From NCBI GenBank assembly GCA_900549225.1, contig URNP01000006.1, forward strand, positions 8,695 through 72,694: a stretch of DNA of 64,000 bases, written 5' to 3'. This document shows, piece by piece, positions 17,809 to 28,100 of the stretch (position 1 is the stretch's first letter; the number at the start of each line of letters is the position of its first letter). Under the pieces are notes generated by a model that was given only the letters and a program-made list of their open reading frames with translations, was not told the origin of the DNA and made no database searches. The position numbers and the translations under genes were made by a program. The stretch is from an uncultured Eubacteriales bacterium. GTDB taxonomy: Bacteria > Bacillota > Clostridia > Christensenellales > CAG-917.

Positions 17809-19218
17809 ATGTTGTTGACGACAATGATTATTCGCACGCTTCTTTGCAAGCCGAAAGAAATCGACGCAGGGGAGTATAAAGCAAGGGATTTCGACAAAAA
17901 TCTCATTGCACAGCACCTTTCCGAGGCAGTTCAGATCCCGACGGTTTCAATGGTCGGCGAATTTGAGGGCGTAGACAAGCCTTTCCGCGATTATCACGCG
18001 TGGCTTGAGAAAACCTATCCTCTCGTGCACAAAGCCGCTCAAAAGACCGTTATAAACAACTACAGCCTCGTATTCAAGTTCACGGGCAAGAATCCGTCGT
18101 TGCTCCCGGGTGCGTTCCTTGCGCACCAAGACGTCGTTCCCGCACCCAAAGAGGGTTGGGATTACGAGCCTTTCGGAGGCACTATCGACGGCGGTTTTAT
18201 CTGGGGACGCGGCACGCAGGATATGAAAGGCACGATGATTTCTCTTCTCGAAGCCGCCGAAAAACTTTTGAGCGAAGGTTGGCACCCCGAGCGCGACGTG
18301 TATTTCTGCTTCGGACACGACGAAGAAGCGTGGACCGAAGAGGGCGCGGCGCATATTTGCGAATGGTTCAAAAAGCAAAATGTCCGCCTCGAATATATCG
18401 TTGACGAGGGCGGCACGATTATCGACGGCAAAATGATAGGCGAGGACAAGTTATTCGGTCTTATCGCAACTTGCGAGAAGGGCAATATGAATATGACTCT
18501 CACCGTCGAGAAGGCGGGCGGTCACGCTTCCAATCCTTCAAAACCGTCCGCGGCGGCAATTATGGGAAAGGCGCTTGTAAAACTCGACAAGCATCCGATG
18601 CCGAGCAAATGGACGCCCGCAACCAAACAAACCTTCAAACTTATCGCTCCGCACGTCAAATTTCCGTTCAGATTCGTGCTTGTCAACAGAGATATTTTGA
18701 GTCCTCTTCTCAAATTCGTATTCAAAAAAATACCTCTCACCAACTCGCTCATCTCAACGACTTTTGCGCAGACCATGCTCCACGGCAGCGATGCGGAAAA
18801 CGTCATTCCGCCCAAGGTCACGGCAAATATCAACACTCGTATAATCACGGGCGTTAGCAGTGACGAAGTGCTTGCATACACGCAAAAACTTCTCGGCAAA
18901 AACGTCAAAGTCGAAAGACACGGCAAGGGTACGGAAGCAACCGCAGTGTCGCCCATCGACGTCAAGCCTTGGCACGATCTCAACGTCGCAATCAAGCAGA
19001 TTTTCCCGACGATGGTCACCGCACCGTATATGTTTATCGCAAACAGCGACAGCCGCTATTACGGCGACGTGTGCGACAATATTTATCGTTTCACGCCGTT
19101 TTTGATGACGCTCGACGACCAAAAACGCATTCACGCCATCAATGAGCGCGTGAGCATCGACGCAATGGAAACCGCAACCAAATTCTTTGCGCAATGTCTT
19201 GAGGTTATGAACAAATAA
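17809..19218 (+). CDS. M20-family zinc metallopeptidase (carboxypeptidase/dipeptidase type)
   Basis: 469 residues. M20 peptidases use two zinc ions to cleave dipeptides, N-acyl amino acids or C-terminal residues. Visible motifs are the metal-binding LAHQDVVP (about residue 105), GRGTQDMKG with the bridging Asp (about 130), and GHDEEAWTEEG with the catalytic Glu and a metal ligand (about 165-175). The central dimerisation domain has GGHASNPS and the final ligand region is near the C-terminus. The layout resembles the PM20D1/CPS1 branch. A hydrophobic start (MLLTTMIIRTLL) could be a short membrane-associating segment rather than a signal. It has its own promoter and terminator. The substrate is not assignable. 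Confidence 0.9.
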   Translation: MLLTTMIIRTLLCKPKEIDAGEYKARDFDKNLIAQHLSEAVQIPTVSMVGEFEGVDKPFRDYHAWLEKTYPLVHKAAQKTVINNYSLVFKFTGKNPSLLPGAFLAHQDVVPAPKEGWDYEPFGGTIDGGFIWGRGTQDMKGTMISLLEAAEKLLSEGWHPERDVYFCFGHDEEAWTEEGAAHICEWFKKQNVRLEYIVDEGGTIIDGKMIGEDKLFGLIATCEKGNMNMTLTVEKAGGHASNPSKPSAAAIMGKALVKLDKHPMPSKWTPATKQTFKLIAPHVKFPFRFVLVNRDILSPLLKFVFKKIPLTNSLISTTFAQTMLHGSDAENVIPPKVTANINTRIITGVSSDEVLAYTQKLLGKNVKVERHGKGTEATAVSPIDVKPWHDLNVAIKQIFPTMVTAPYMFIANSDSRYYGDVCDNIYRFTPFLMTLDDQKRIHAINERVSIDAMETATKFFAQCLEVMNK

Positions 19219-19261
19219 CGTCGGTTTTTCCGATATCTAACCCTCTTAATCGCAATTTTGA

Positions 19262-19287
19262 AACAGCCGTGTCACACGGCTGTTTTC
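19262..19287 (+). terminator. Terminator of the M20 peptidase gene
   Basis: AAACAGCCGTG (19262-19272) pairs with CACGGCTGTTT (19276-19286) around a 3-base loop, then a short T run. Confidence 0.85.
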
Positions 19288-19490
19288 CTTTGAAAATAAG
19301 TGAAAAATTCTTGCAAAAAAAATCGCAAAATTCGTTCGGATCTTCCTTGCGTTTGCACTGTATGATTTAATGCGACAATGCGGATACAGGAGTAAAACTT
19401 TATAATGCGACAATTTGATTGATTTTTATGGTTTTATGTGTTACTATATTAAATAATAAATGTATATTGCATTGCTATTCTTTATTTTTT
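19288..19490. other. AT-rich region before the 31-kb gene run
   Basis: About 200 bases with no gene. AATGCGACAAT occurs twice (about 19370 and 19405), and TATAAT occurs at about 19401, but no -35/-10 pair with good spacing is convincing. It is the most likely location of the promoter for the large operon. Confidence 0.35.
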
Positions 19491-19504
19491 AGGGGGAAGC
19501 AACG

Positions 19505-20206
19505 TTGGAGTGGGGAATCCTTCTTGTGCTCGTAACTTTGATATTCGTGCTTTTGGCAGTCGTGATCTTGCCAAAGCGTTTTCTGCGTTTTGAGCGCAAC
19601 GTCCACGTTCCCTCCGATCTCGGCACAAAAAAATTCAAAACGAAAGGCGGTCGCTCTTTCGTGTTCGAGCCGACTCCCGATACGAGAAAATATATCAAAA
19701 AATACGCAGTCATATGCGATACGAGCGGATCTAGGCTCGTGGTGGAACCCGATGCGAGCGTTTACCGTATCGCGTACGACGTTTTGTCGTTTGACGCAGA
19801 AGGCAATCTTATTTCCACCATAAACGTCGAGGAATCTTTTTCGGGCGAATACGGCGAGGCAACGTCGCTTCCTTTCGGTACGTCGAGAGTCAGCATCGTC
19901 GTCAAAAAAGTCAACGGAGAGGATATCGGCTCGCACGAAACGGTCGCGCTCAAAAGAAAGGGTTTGGCGGCTTATTTAGTGTTGTTTTTCCTGCTTGCGT
20001 TTGGTGAATGCGTGTGCGTAAACTTCTGTTTCGGAAAACTTTTCGGAGGTCTTTTCGGGGAGTCTTTCACACTGTCTTGGATAGGATTTGCCATAGCGGC
20101 GGGGGAGAGTTTTGTTTTTGATTTGATTTGTGCGATTCTCATCAGATCTTTTTACGGAAAAGGATCGAACAACAAAGTCAAAAAAGCAAAAGGAGGTCGA
20201 AAATGA
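19505..20206 (+). CDS. Small membrane protein, first gene of the 31-kb run
   Basis: 233 residues starting at TTG, chosen because GGGGGA lies 8 bases upstream and no ATG is available. There is one N-terminal membrane helix (about 3-22), a soluble beta-rich domain (about 30-155), and two C-terminal helices (about 158-178 and 190-218) with a basic tail. The soluble domain (YDVLSFDAEGNLIST, later LPFG and VSIVVKKVNGEDI) resembles the first ~120 residues of the next protein (VKTFDKDGQVVSE, LPQEI, CEVEVKSVACNGD). The stop overlaps the next start as ATGA, so the two are translationally coupled. Family not recognised. Confidence 0.75.
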   Translation: MEWGILLVLVTLIFVLLAVVILPKRFLRFERNVHVPSDLGTKKFKTKGGRSFVFEPTPDTRKYIKKYAVICDTSGSRLVVEPDASVYRIAYDVLSFDAEGNLISTINVEESFSGEYGEATSLPFGTSRVSIVVKKVNGEDIGSHETVALKRKGLAAYLVLFFLLAFGECVCVNFCFGKLFGGLFGESFTLSWIGFAIAAGESFVFDLICAILIRSFYGKGSNNKVKKAKGGRK

Positions 20207-23200
20207 GCGAATATAGCATTATCAAAAAAGGCATATTCGATTCCGCTCGTTCCGATTTTCCGTTTGCGGATCAGTATATCATTGCGCGAAAAGACGACAA
20301 AAAACTTTTGCTCGTTCGCATTTTCAATCCTCTTGACAAAACCGTCGACGGCGTCAAAGTGTCCGTAAAGACTTTTGACAAGGACGGTCAGGTAGTGTCC
20401 GAGGATATGTTCTCTTACGTTCTGACTTGCTCGGGTATGAGCAGAGCGCCCCTTCCGCAAGAGATTCAAATCGACGAAAAAGTCGTTTCTTGCGAAGTGG
20501 AAGTCAAATCGGTTGCATGCAACGGCGACACGCTTACCGTATCGGGCAAGCGAGTACGTCCCGTATACGACGACGCATTTTCGCAAAAATCCGACGTTGC
20601 GAGCGTCGCAAGCAAAGAAAGAGAGCAAAGCACCGTCGCTCCGAAACCGGGCAGACTTTTGCTTTTCGTGGTTGCGTGCTTTATGCTCGTGGCGATGCTC
20701 GTCACCATATTCGCAATCAACGGCTACGTCGTCACCCACGACGAATTTTCGATAAGCAGCGTCGAATATCGCTTTTTGAATTCAATGGACAAAGACGGGC
20801 CTATCGTCGTGACCGGCTATACGGGCATTGCGAGAAATCTCGTCATTCCTCAAGAAATCGACGGACACAAAATCGTTGCAATCGACGAGTCCGCGTTTGC
20901 AAACAACGGCTATATGCGATCGATGACCATAGACGCCGAAGTTTCGATTTCCAAAAATGCGTTCCGCAACTGCCTCGTGCTTGAAAAGGTCACGCTAAAC
21001 AAACCCGTCAGCATAGACGAGGGCGCATTTTCGGGTTGCGTGAATCTCAAATCCGTTGAAATAAACGATACGTCAAAAATAGAGCGAATTTTTGCAGACA
21101 CTTTCAAAAACTGCAACTCTCTCAAATCGTTCACGATACCTCAAAACGTCAAGAGTATTGCCGACAACGCCTTTGAGGGCTGCTACTCGCTCGAGAGCGT
21201 TTCGCTTCCCAACGGCTTGAGGATGATCGGAAATTCCGCGTTCAAAAACTGTTCTGCGTTGAAGAAAATCGAAATTCCGCAAAACGTCATCAATATGGGC
21301 TCAAGCGTTTTTGAGGGCTGCATCAATATCACCGATGTGACTCTTTCAAGAGTGTACGGCTCATATTTCTACAGTTTGTTCGGCAGTGAATGGGCAGTAC
21401 CCTCATCGCTTTCGTCGATAACGTACAAGGGCGACGTCGTCGAACCGTATATGTTTTCGTTTTTGACTGACGTACAGACGGTTTCCTTGCCCAACGCAAC
21501 GAGAATAGAGTCAGGCGCATTCAGTTCTTGCCCTTCGCTCGGATCCGTGTCTTTGTCCAAAAACCTTACGTCTATTGACAGCCTTGCGTTTTCAGGTTGT
21601 TATTCTTTAAGACAAATGAACATACCGCAAAGCGTGTCCTATATCGGCGACAGGGCGTTTAGCAATTGCTCTAATCTCGAGTCGGTAACTTTGCCCTACA
21701 ACGTTCAATCCATAGAGGCTTCGACTTTTGCAGATTGCAGCAATCTTTCAAGTTTGATTTTGCCCGATTCGATACGGTATATCGGGGATATGGCGTTTGA
21801 CAATTGCTATAGCCTTAAGGAATTGACCATACCCGACGGAGTCGAAAGCGTAGGAAGACATATATTGAGCGATTGCAGTTCGCTTGAAGAGTTGACTATG
21901 CCAAAACTTTTCGGCGGCTTCCTTGCATATGTCTTTGGCGGTGATTATTATTCCGATTACACGTATGTGCCCGAATCTCTTAAAAGTGTTACGATAAAGG
22001 ACGAGATCGTTCCCGAGTACGCTTTCACAAATCTTTCATATATTAAGGAAGTATATCTTCCCAACGCTACTTCGATAGGGGAATATGCGCTTTTCCAGTG
22101 TTCTGCGCTTCAAAACGTTGAATTGTCGCTCGATATTCAGAGTATCGGCGAACACGCTTTTGAGAAGTGCTTCTCTTTGCAATCGATTGCTCTTCCGGAG
22201 GGAATCACTCGAATCGAAAACGGAACGTTTTCGGAGTGTGTGTCGCTCGCATACGTCGACGTCGCTTCCGATTTGACTTACGTGGGAGAGAGCGCATTCG
22301 CTTCGTGCGAACAACTCGTGTCAATCTATCTCGGCAATTTGCTTGAAGAAATTAGTTCTTTTGCTTTTTCAAATTGCAAAGCGCTTACGAGCGTCGTAGT
22401 TCCTTCAACTGTCACGAGAATAGGGGATTCTGCATTTTTCAATTGTGCTTCGCTATCTCAACTCGAATTGCATGAAGGTTTGTCTGAAATCTGTGCCAGC
22501 GCTTTTGCCGAGTGCAGTTCACTTAAGAGTTTGACGATACCGTCATCTGTTTCAAACGTGAGTGTTGGCGCTTTTGCCAACTGCATGATAGAAGATTTGA
22601 CAATGCCGCAAGTTTTCGGCAATTATTTGGCGTTTATTTTTGGCGGACTCAACGGATACGGTGACAACTATATAATTCCGAGCACGCTTGTCAGTGTGAC
22701 TATCACCGATTCGAACGTGCCCGAATACGCTTTTAGTCAATGTTCAAATATTCAAACCGTCACCATCGGCAATGCCGCCGTTGTTTACGATAATGCATTT
22801 TCTTACTGCTCGTCTCTTACGCAAGTGAATTTGCCCGAAACGCTGACAAGTATCGGTGAAAACGCGTTTTGCGGTTGTTCTTCGCTTTCTCAAATAGAAC
22901 TCCCGTCTTCGCTTACGAACATAGCGCAAAGTGTGTTTTCAAGTTGTTCGGCACTTGAAAGCATCGTGATTCCGTCATCCGTTACAAGTATAGGGAGCGG
23001 TGCGTTTTCATACTGCTACGGCATCAAAGAAATCAATCTTCCGTCTGCATACGGAGATAGTTTTTCAAATCTTTTTGGATATTCGATGCCGAGCGAGTTG
23101 AAGAAAATTACGTTCGGTTCGACCACAGTACCGTCAAATTATTTCAGCGGTTGGTCAAACGTCGAAGAAATCGTTCTTGAAAACACGACCGAAATAGGTT

Positions 23201-25119
23201 CTTATGCGTTCAACAGTTGTTCTTCTCTGAAGAGCATAACGTTGCCGTCAACGCTTACAACGATAAACGATTGGGCTTTTTCGTATTGTTCTTCGTTGTC
23301 GAGCGTAGTGCTTCCGTCGTCACTGTCGGTGATTAGAGCTTATGCGTTTTACAATTGTCCATCGCTTATGAGCATTGTTCTCCCGTCATCGCTTACGTCG
23401 ATTGATAGTGAGGCTTTTGCAAATTGCAATAAACTTTACGAAATATACAACTTGTCGTCCTTGCCACTTGTGAAAGGCTCTTGGGAGTACGGTCAAGTCG
23501 CACTAAAAGCCAAAATAATACACACGTCTTTGGATGAAGATCCTTTGTCAATTATTAAGACGCAAGAGGATATTGACATTATCAGAATAGGCGACGAATA
23601 TCTTGCAGTGAAGTATCGCGGAAGCAACACCGAATTGACTCTCGGAGAATTGCACTATGACGGCGTTAAGGTGTCCGATTATTCGATAGAAAAGGGCTTT
23701 TTGAACGATTCTTCGGTTTCATCGCTTACCGTCGGAACGCAAGCACAGCTTACGGCAGAGTCATTTGCAAATTGCTACAATCTCACTTACGTCGACTTGA
23801 AAGACTCCATGGCATTTGAAATCCCTGATTCTTGTTTCAATAACTGCAGCAGGTTGACCACCGTTTTATTGCCTACGTATATGAACAGAATCGGAGCTTA
23901 TGCATTCAGTTCTTGCTCCTCGCTTCAAAGCATAGATTTGCCGGCAGGGGCGAGCATCGGGGCTTATGCATTCGCATATTGCCACAATCTTGAAAGGGTC
24001 GTTCTGAACGAAGGTGTATCGTTTGACTATTCCAACAATTATGCTTTTGGCGATTGCTTTAATTTGTTTGAAGTGTACAACCTTGCAGGGCTCGATTTGA
24101 GTGATGCGTATTCAACGGGACACGTTGCCGCATATGCGCTCAAAGTGTACGACAGCGCTTCTGCCGCATCGCAGGTGACAAAGCTCAAAGACGATCAAGG
24201 ATTCAAGTACGCTCTTTGCGACGGCCAAGCGCATCTGTATGGCTTTGAAGCAAATGAGAACCCATCCTATTATTATATTGATAATACTGTATTATTCAAT
24301 AATAATACTTATCCTTGCTCTATTCGGTATATGGCATTCAATTCTTTGCCATGGGGAGCAAATCTTGTCGTATCCAAGCGAATCGTTTTTGACGATTCAA
24401 ACTATAAGTGCTTTGGCAATTCTCCCAACATTTATTATTGCGGAACTCAAAGCGATTGGGAAGAGAACGTCGGATCTAGTGCGTGGGGATGGAACTCTTT
24501 GTGTTATCAGGCAAACTGTGTGCACGACTACGGTTATTGGGCAGAGATCAACGGCCAGATAATCACGAGTCCGTCCTTTGAGTCGAAAGTCACGAAAGAG
24601 GAGACTTGCACCAAAGAAGGCGAAATTGAAAACAAGTGTAACTACTGTGGAAAGAAGTTTTACACGACTATTCCGCCTTCTAATTGGAAACACGTAGTGT
24701 CAAACGGAAAATGCACGGAATGCGGTCTAACGGTTATCGAAATCACCGAGCAGAATATAAACGATTATTTCGATGTCGAATCGGATCCGGCATATCCGTT
24801 TGAGTGGGTAGACGGCGTGCTTGTGTCCACAAACAAGGGCTGTCAAGGCACTCGTTCGAGCATTACGCTGAGAGCCAAAAACGATTATGAAATAGCAATA
24901 CTGTATTCTGTTTCTTCCGAAAGCAATTGCGACAACCTCATAATCCAAGCAAACGGAGAAGAAACGACGAGAATATCGGGAGAAATGACGGATAAAACGC
25001 TTTCAGCGAGTATGCTTGCAAATTATACGCTGACTTTCATCTATGAAAAAGACGGAAGTGTCGATTCGGGCAATGACGTAGCCAAAATTCTCAAAATCTA
25101 TATATACGAACGGAGTTGA
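20203..25119 (+). CDS. Membrane-anchored BspA-type leucine-rich-repeat surface protein
   Basis: 1638 residues from the ATG at 20203, which follows AAGGAGG and overlaps the previous stop. An N-terminal soluble domain (about 1-145) precedes one membrane helix (RLLLFVVACFMLVAMLVTIF, about 150-172), so the long C-terminal part should be outside the cell (type II topology, inference). That part carries more than 25 LRR_5/BspA repeats of about 23 residues (pattern Ax.nC.sL..v.lP.sv..Ig..AF). Near the end are two CxxC pairs (CNYCGKK and CTECG), like a zinc-ribbon-type motif, and a final beta-rich domain. Such repeats commonly mediate adhesion. No LPXTG motif is present. Confidence 0.88.
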   Translation: MSEYSIIKKGIFDSARSDFPFADQYIIARKDDKKLLLVRIFNPLDKTVDGVKVSVKTFDKDGQVVSEDMFSYVLTCSGMSRAPLPQEIQIDEKVVSCEVEVKSVACNGDTLTVSGKRVRPVYDDAFSQKSDVASVASKEREQSTVAPKPGRLLLFVVACFMLVAMLVTIFAINGYVVTHDEFSISSVEYRFLNSMDKDGPIVVTGYTGIARNLVIPQEIDGHKIVAIDESAFANNGYMRSMTIDAEVSISKNAFRNCLVLEKVTLNKPVSIDEGAFSGCVNLKSVEINDTSKIERIFADTFKNCNSLKSFTIPQNVKSIADNAFEGCYSLESVSLPNGLRMIGNSAFKNCSALKKIEIPQNVINMGSSVFEGCINITDVTLSRVYGSYFYSLFGSEWAVPSSLSSITYKGDVVEPYMFSFLTDVQTVSLPNATRIESGAFSSCPSLGSVSLSKNLTSIDSLAFSGCYSLRQMNIPQSVSYIGDRAFSNCSNLESVTLPYNVQSIEASTFADCSNLSSLILPDSIRYIGDMAFDNCYSLKELTIPDGVESVGRHILSDCSSLEELTMPKLFGGFLAYVFGGDYYSDYTYVPESLKSVTIKDEIVPEYAFTNLSYIKEVYLPNATSIGEYALFQCSALQNVELSLDIQSIGEHAFEKCFSLQSIALPEGITRIENGTFSECVSLAYVDVASDLTYVGESAFASCEQLVSIYLGNLLEEISSFAFSNCKALTSVVVPSTVTRIGDSAFFNCASLSQLELHEGLSEICASAFAECSSLKSLTIPSSVSNVSVGAFANCMIEDLTMPQVFGNYLAFIFGGLNGYGDNYIIPSTLVSVTITDSNVPEYAFSQCSNIQTVTIGNAAVVYDNAFSYCSSLTQVNLPETLTSIGENAFCGCSSLSQIELPSSLTNIAQSVFSSCSALESIVIPSSVTSIGSGAFSYCYGIKEINLPSAYGDSFSNLFGYSMPSELKKITFGSTTVPSNYFSGWSNVEEIVLENTTEIGSYAFNSCSSLKSITLPSTLTTINDWAFSYCSSLSSVVLPSSLSVIRAYAFYNCPSLMSIVLPSSLTSIDSEAFANCNKLYEIYNLSSLPLVKGSWEYGQVALKAKIIHTSLDEDPLSIIKTQEDIDIIRIGDEYLAVKYRGSNTELTLGELHYDGVKVSDYSIEKGFLNDSSVSSLTVGTQAQLTAESFANCYNLTYVDLKDSMAFEIPDSCFNNCSRLTTVLLPTYMNRIGAYAFSSCSSLQSIDLPAGASIGAYAFAYCHNLERVVLNEGVSFDYSNNYAFGDCFNLFEVYNLAGLDLSDAYSTGHVAAYALKVYDSASAASQVTKLKDDQGFKYALCDGQAHLYGFEANENPSYYYIDNTVLFNNNTYPCSIRYMAFNSLPWGANLVVSKRIVFDDSNYKCFGNSPNIYYCGTQSDWEENVGSSAWGWNSLCYQANCVHDYGYWAEINGQIITSPSFESKVTKEETCTKEGEIENKCNYCGKKFYTTIPPSNWKHVVSNGKCTECGLTVIEITEQNINDYFDVESDPAYPFEWVDGVLVSTNKGCQGTRSSITLRAKNDYEIAILYSVSSESNCDNLIIQANGEETTRISGEMTDKTLSASMLANYTLTFIYEKDGSVDSGNDVAKILKIYIYERS

Positions 25120-25121
25120 CA

Positions 25122-28100
25122 ATGTTAGATTACAAAAAGACAATTGAAAATCTCACCAGAGAGCAAAAGATAGCGTTGCTATCAAATGCCGCAACTGCGC
25201 TTGACGGCGTCGATCCTGTGGCATTCGCTCCTTTTGACGACGACAGCGAGGAGTCAAGCCGTTTCCCGTCGTTGAGGGCGGTCACTCGTTCGTGGAATAA
25301 AGATCTTGCTTCGAGTGTTGCAAGCGGAATTGCCGAGCAGGCAAAAGCGGAAGGCAAAAACGCTCTCGTTTTGGGCAAAAATCTGTCTATGTGCAACCCG
25401 TATTTCGACGGGCTTTCGGAAGATTCGTATCTTGCAGGCAGAATGGGCAACGCCTTCACAAGCGGCACGAAGGCAGTAAACGGCACAATCGGCGTATGCG
25501 AAATCGGCATTGACAACTTGCAAAAGACCTATCTTGACGAGAAAATCGACGTCGGCACGTCGTACAAATTCTTCGTCGAGCCCGCACTCAGCGCAATGAA
25601 AGGCTCTGCGCAGTGCGTTGCGCTTTGTGAAAACGGAGCGGACAATGCGCCTCTTATGCGTTCGGTCGTTGAAAACGCAAAAAGAAACGGTATCGTCGCA
25701 AGAAAAGGGCTCGACGCCAAGCAAACTCTCGAAGCGGCGTTGAAAGGCGAAGTCGTGTTCGGCGGCAAGGACGACGAACTCAGAAAAGTTATGGACGCAT
25801 ACGACGATTTGTCGCAACAAGTCATCGCAGGGCGCAGAACTCGTGAGGAGTTGGCGGCGGCAGTGTCCGAGAAGAAAGCCATATCCGACGACAGTTTCGA
25901 CGAAGCGCTTGAAAATGCGTTGAAACTTATAGATTATTGCAATCAGGACAAGTTTGCACCGCAAGCCGCGGCTCATACGTTTGCAAACGATATTGCGCTT
26001 TTGAAGCGCGCTTGCACGGAATCTTCCGTTCTTCTCAAAAACGAAAACGACGTTTTGCCGATTGAAAAGGGCAGACGAGTCGCGCTTTTGGGGATAGATG
26101 CCGAAAAGAGCATCGGCAATCAAGCGTTTTACGACGTATTTGAAGAGTATTGCTCTACGAAAGGTTACGTCTTTATGGGATATGCGCCTGCAAACGGCGA
26201 CGATAACGACTTTGACGAAAGGGCAAAAAATATCTGCGCAAACGCCGACGTAATCGTGTGCGTTTTTGCAAAAGACGAAGAAGAGCACTCGACTTTGAGT
26301 CTGCCTTTCGACTGTCAGAAACTTGCAAGAGAACTTTCCGATTATTCCTTAAAATCCGTGGCGGTGGTATTTTCCGATTCTCCGCTCGATATGAGTTTTG
26401 ACAAGGCGTTTTCGTCGGTACTTTTCGTTCCGCAAAGCGGAGAAATGCTGTTTGAAAGCGTGTGCGATATGATTTTCGGCAAAGAATCTCCATCGGGCAG
26501 GCTTCCGTTTACGCTCCACGACAGAGCGGACGATTATTACGCTCAAAGACGCAGAGCAAAGTCCTATCGCAAAATCGGCTCGTTCGTGGGTTACAGATAT
26601 TACGACACCGCAAACGTAGAAGTCAAATATCCGTTCGGCTTCGGATTGAGTTATGCGGATTTCGAGTATTCCGACCTTTCGGTGAAGGGCGACGAAGTGT
26701 CGTTTACGGTCGCCAACGTTTCTCAAAGACAGGGCGACGCAGTATGTCAGATCTATCTCGGCAGAAGTGACGAAAATTTGCCGTATGCAAAGAAAGAATT
26801 GGTTGGATTTACGAAAATTTCGCTGAATCCGAGCGAAAAGAAAACCGTTCGCATGAAGATAGAAGCACCCTACGAGTACGACGAATCCAAGCGCGCATTC
26901 CTCAAAGACGGCGGGAAGTACGTCGTATACGTTTGCGCGAGTGCAACGGACGTCAGACTTTCGGGCAATATCGCGCTCAAAGGCGATTCTGTCAAAAGAC
27001 CGAGCGCAAAACTGTCCGATTACATACCCGTTGCGTCCGAAGACAACAAAAAAGAATACAGATTCGACGGCATAGAGCACAGGAAAAAGAACGTCGGAGG
27101 CATTTTGATTTCCGTTTTGTTTATGCTTGTAGGCGTTGCCGTCGATGCGTTGCTTTATTTTGAAAAAGACATGTTTGACGCCACGGTATTTTGGGTTATC
27201 GTCGCGGTTGCCAATTTACTCGTGCTTTCAAGCATAATCGCGCTTATCACTTTTTCTACAAAAGGCAAAAAGAAAAAGAAAGTCGTATCCGACAAAATTT
27301 CGTCCGTGGCGGCGAAAGAAAACGACCTTTTCAAAGAGGCTTTTCCTGACACCGATCCGCTTGCGGCGCTCAACGACTCCAAGAAGTCAACCTCGCAAAG
27401 AAAGCGCAATTACGACGATGCGGAGTGGTTCGATTTCGACAAAAAATACGGATTCGACGTTATGTTTGCCGATTTCAAAACCTATTGCAAAGAAAGAGGA
27501 TTCGTGCTTTCGGACAACACCGTTCGCAGTACGCTGAGTGCGATTGCCTCGTCAAGAATAATCGTCGTTGACGCCGATGAAAAGACTTTTCACAACTTCG
27601 TCGTTTTGGCAAGCGGCTATTTCGGCACGAGACCTTATTTTGACGTGGTCAATCCGACCTTGATCAAGAGCAGGATGCTCAAAACCGACAAGGACGGAGC
27701 GCAGGTAGGAAGCGGATTTGCCTCTGCGTGTATGAGTGCGAAAAACAAGGGTAAAACCGTGTTCTATATGCTCAAAAACGTTGATTTTGCAAACACGGCG
27801 TATCTCAACGATTTGTGTGAATCCGCAAAGCACGCAAGAAAGCGCGATACGTCGGGTTCGACTGGTTGCGCCGTAACCGAAAACTTGCGCGTGTGTATAA
27901 GGAAAAACGGTTGGTGCGTTCCCTCCGCTCTTGCAAAAGTGAGCGCGCTCGTTCGTCCCGAAATCGAGTTCACCGTCGAGTCCGCAACCAAAACTACGCT
28001 CAAAGTGCCCGATTATCGTCAACTCGTCTACACGTCCGATTCCGCGGTGAAAAACTTTGCCATGCGAGAGGACAGATGGAAGAAACTCGACAAGGAAGAG

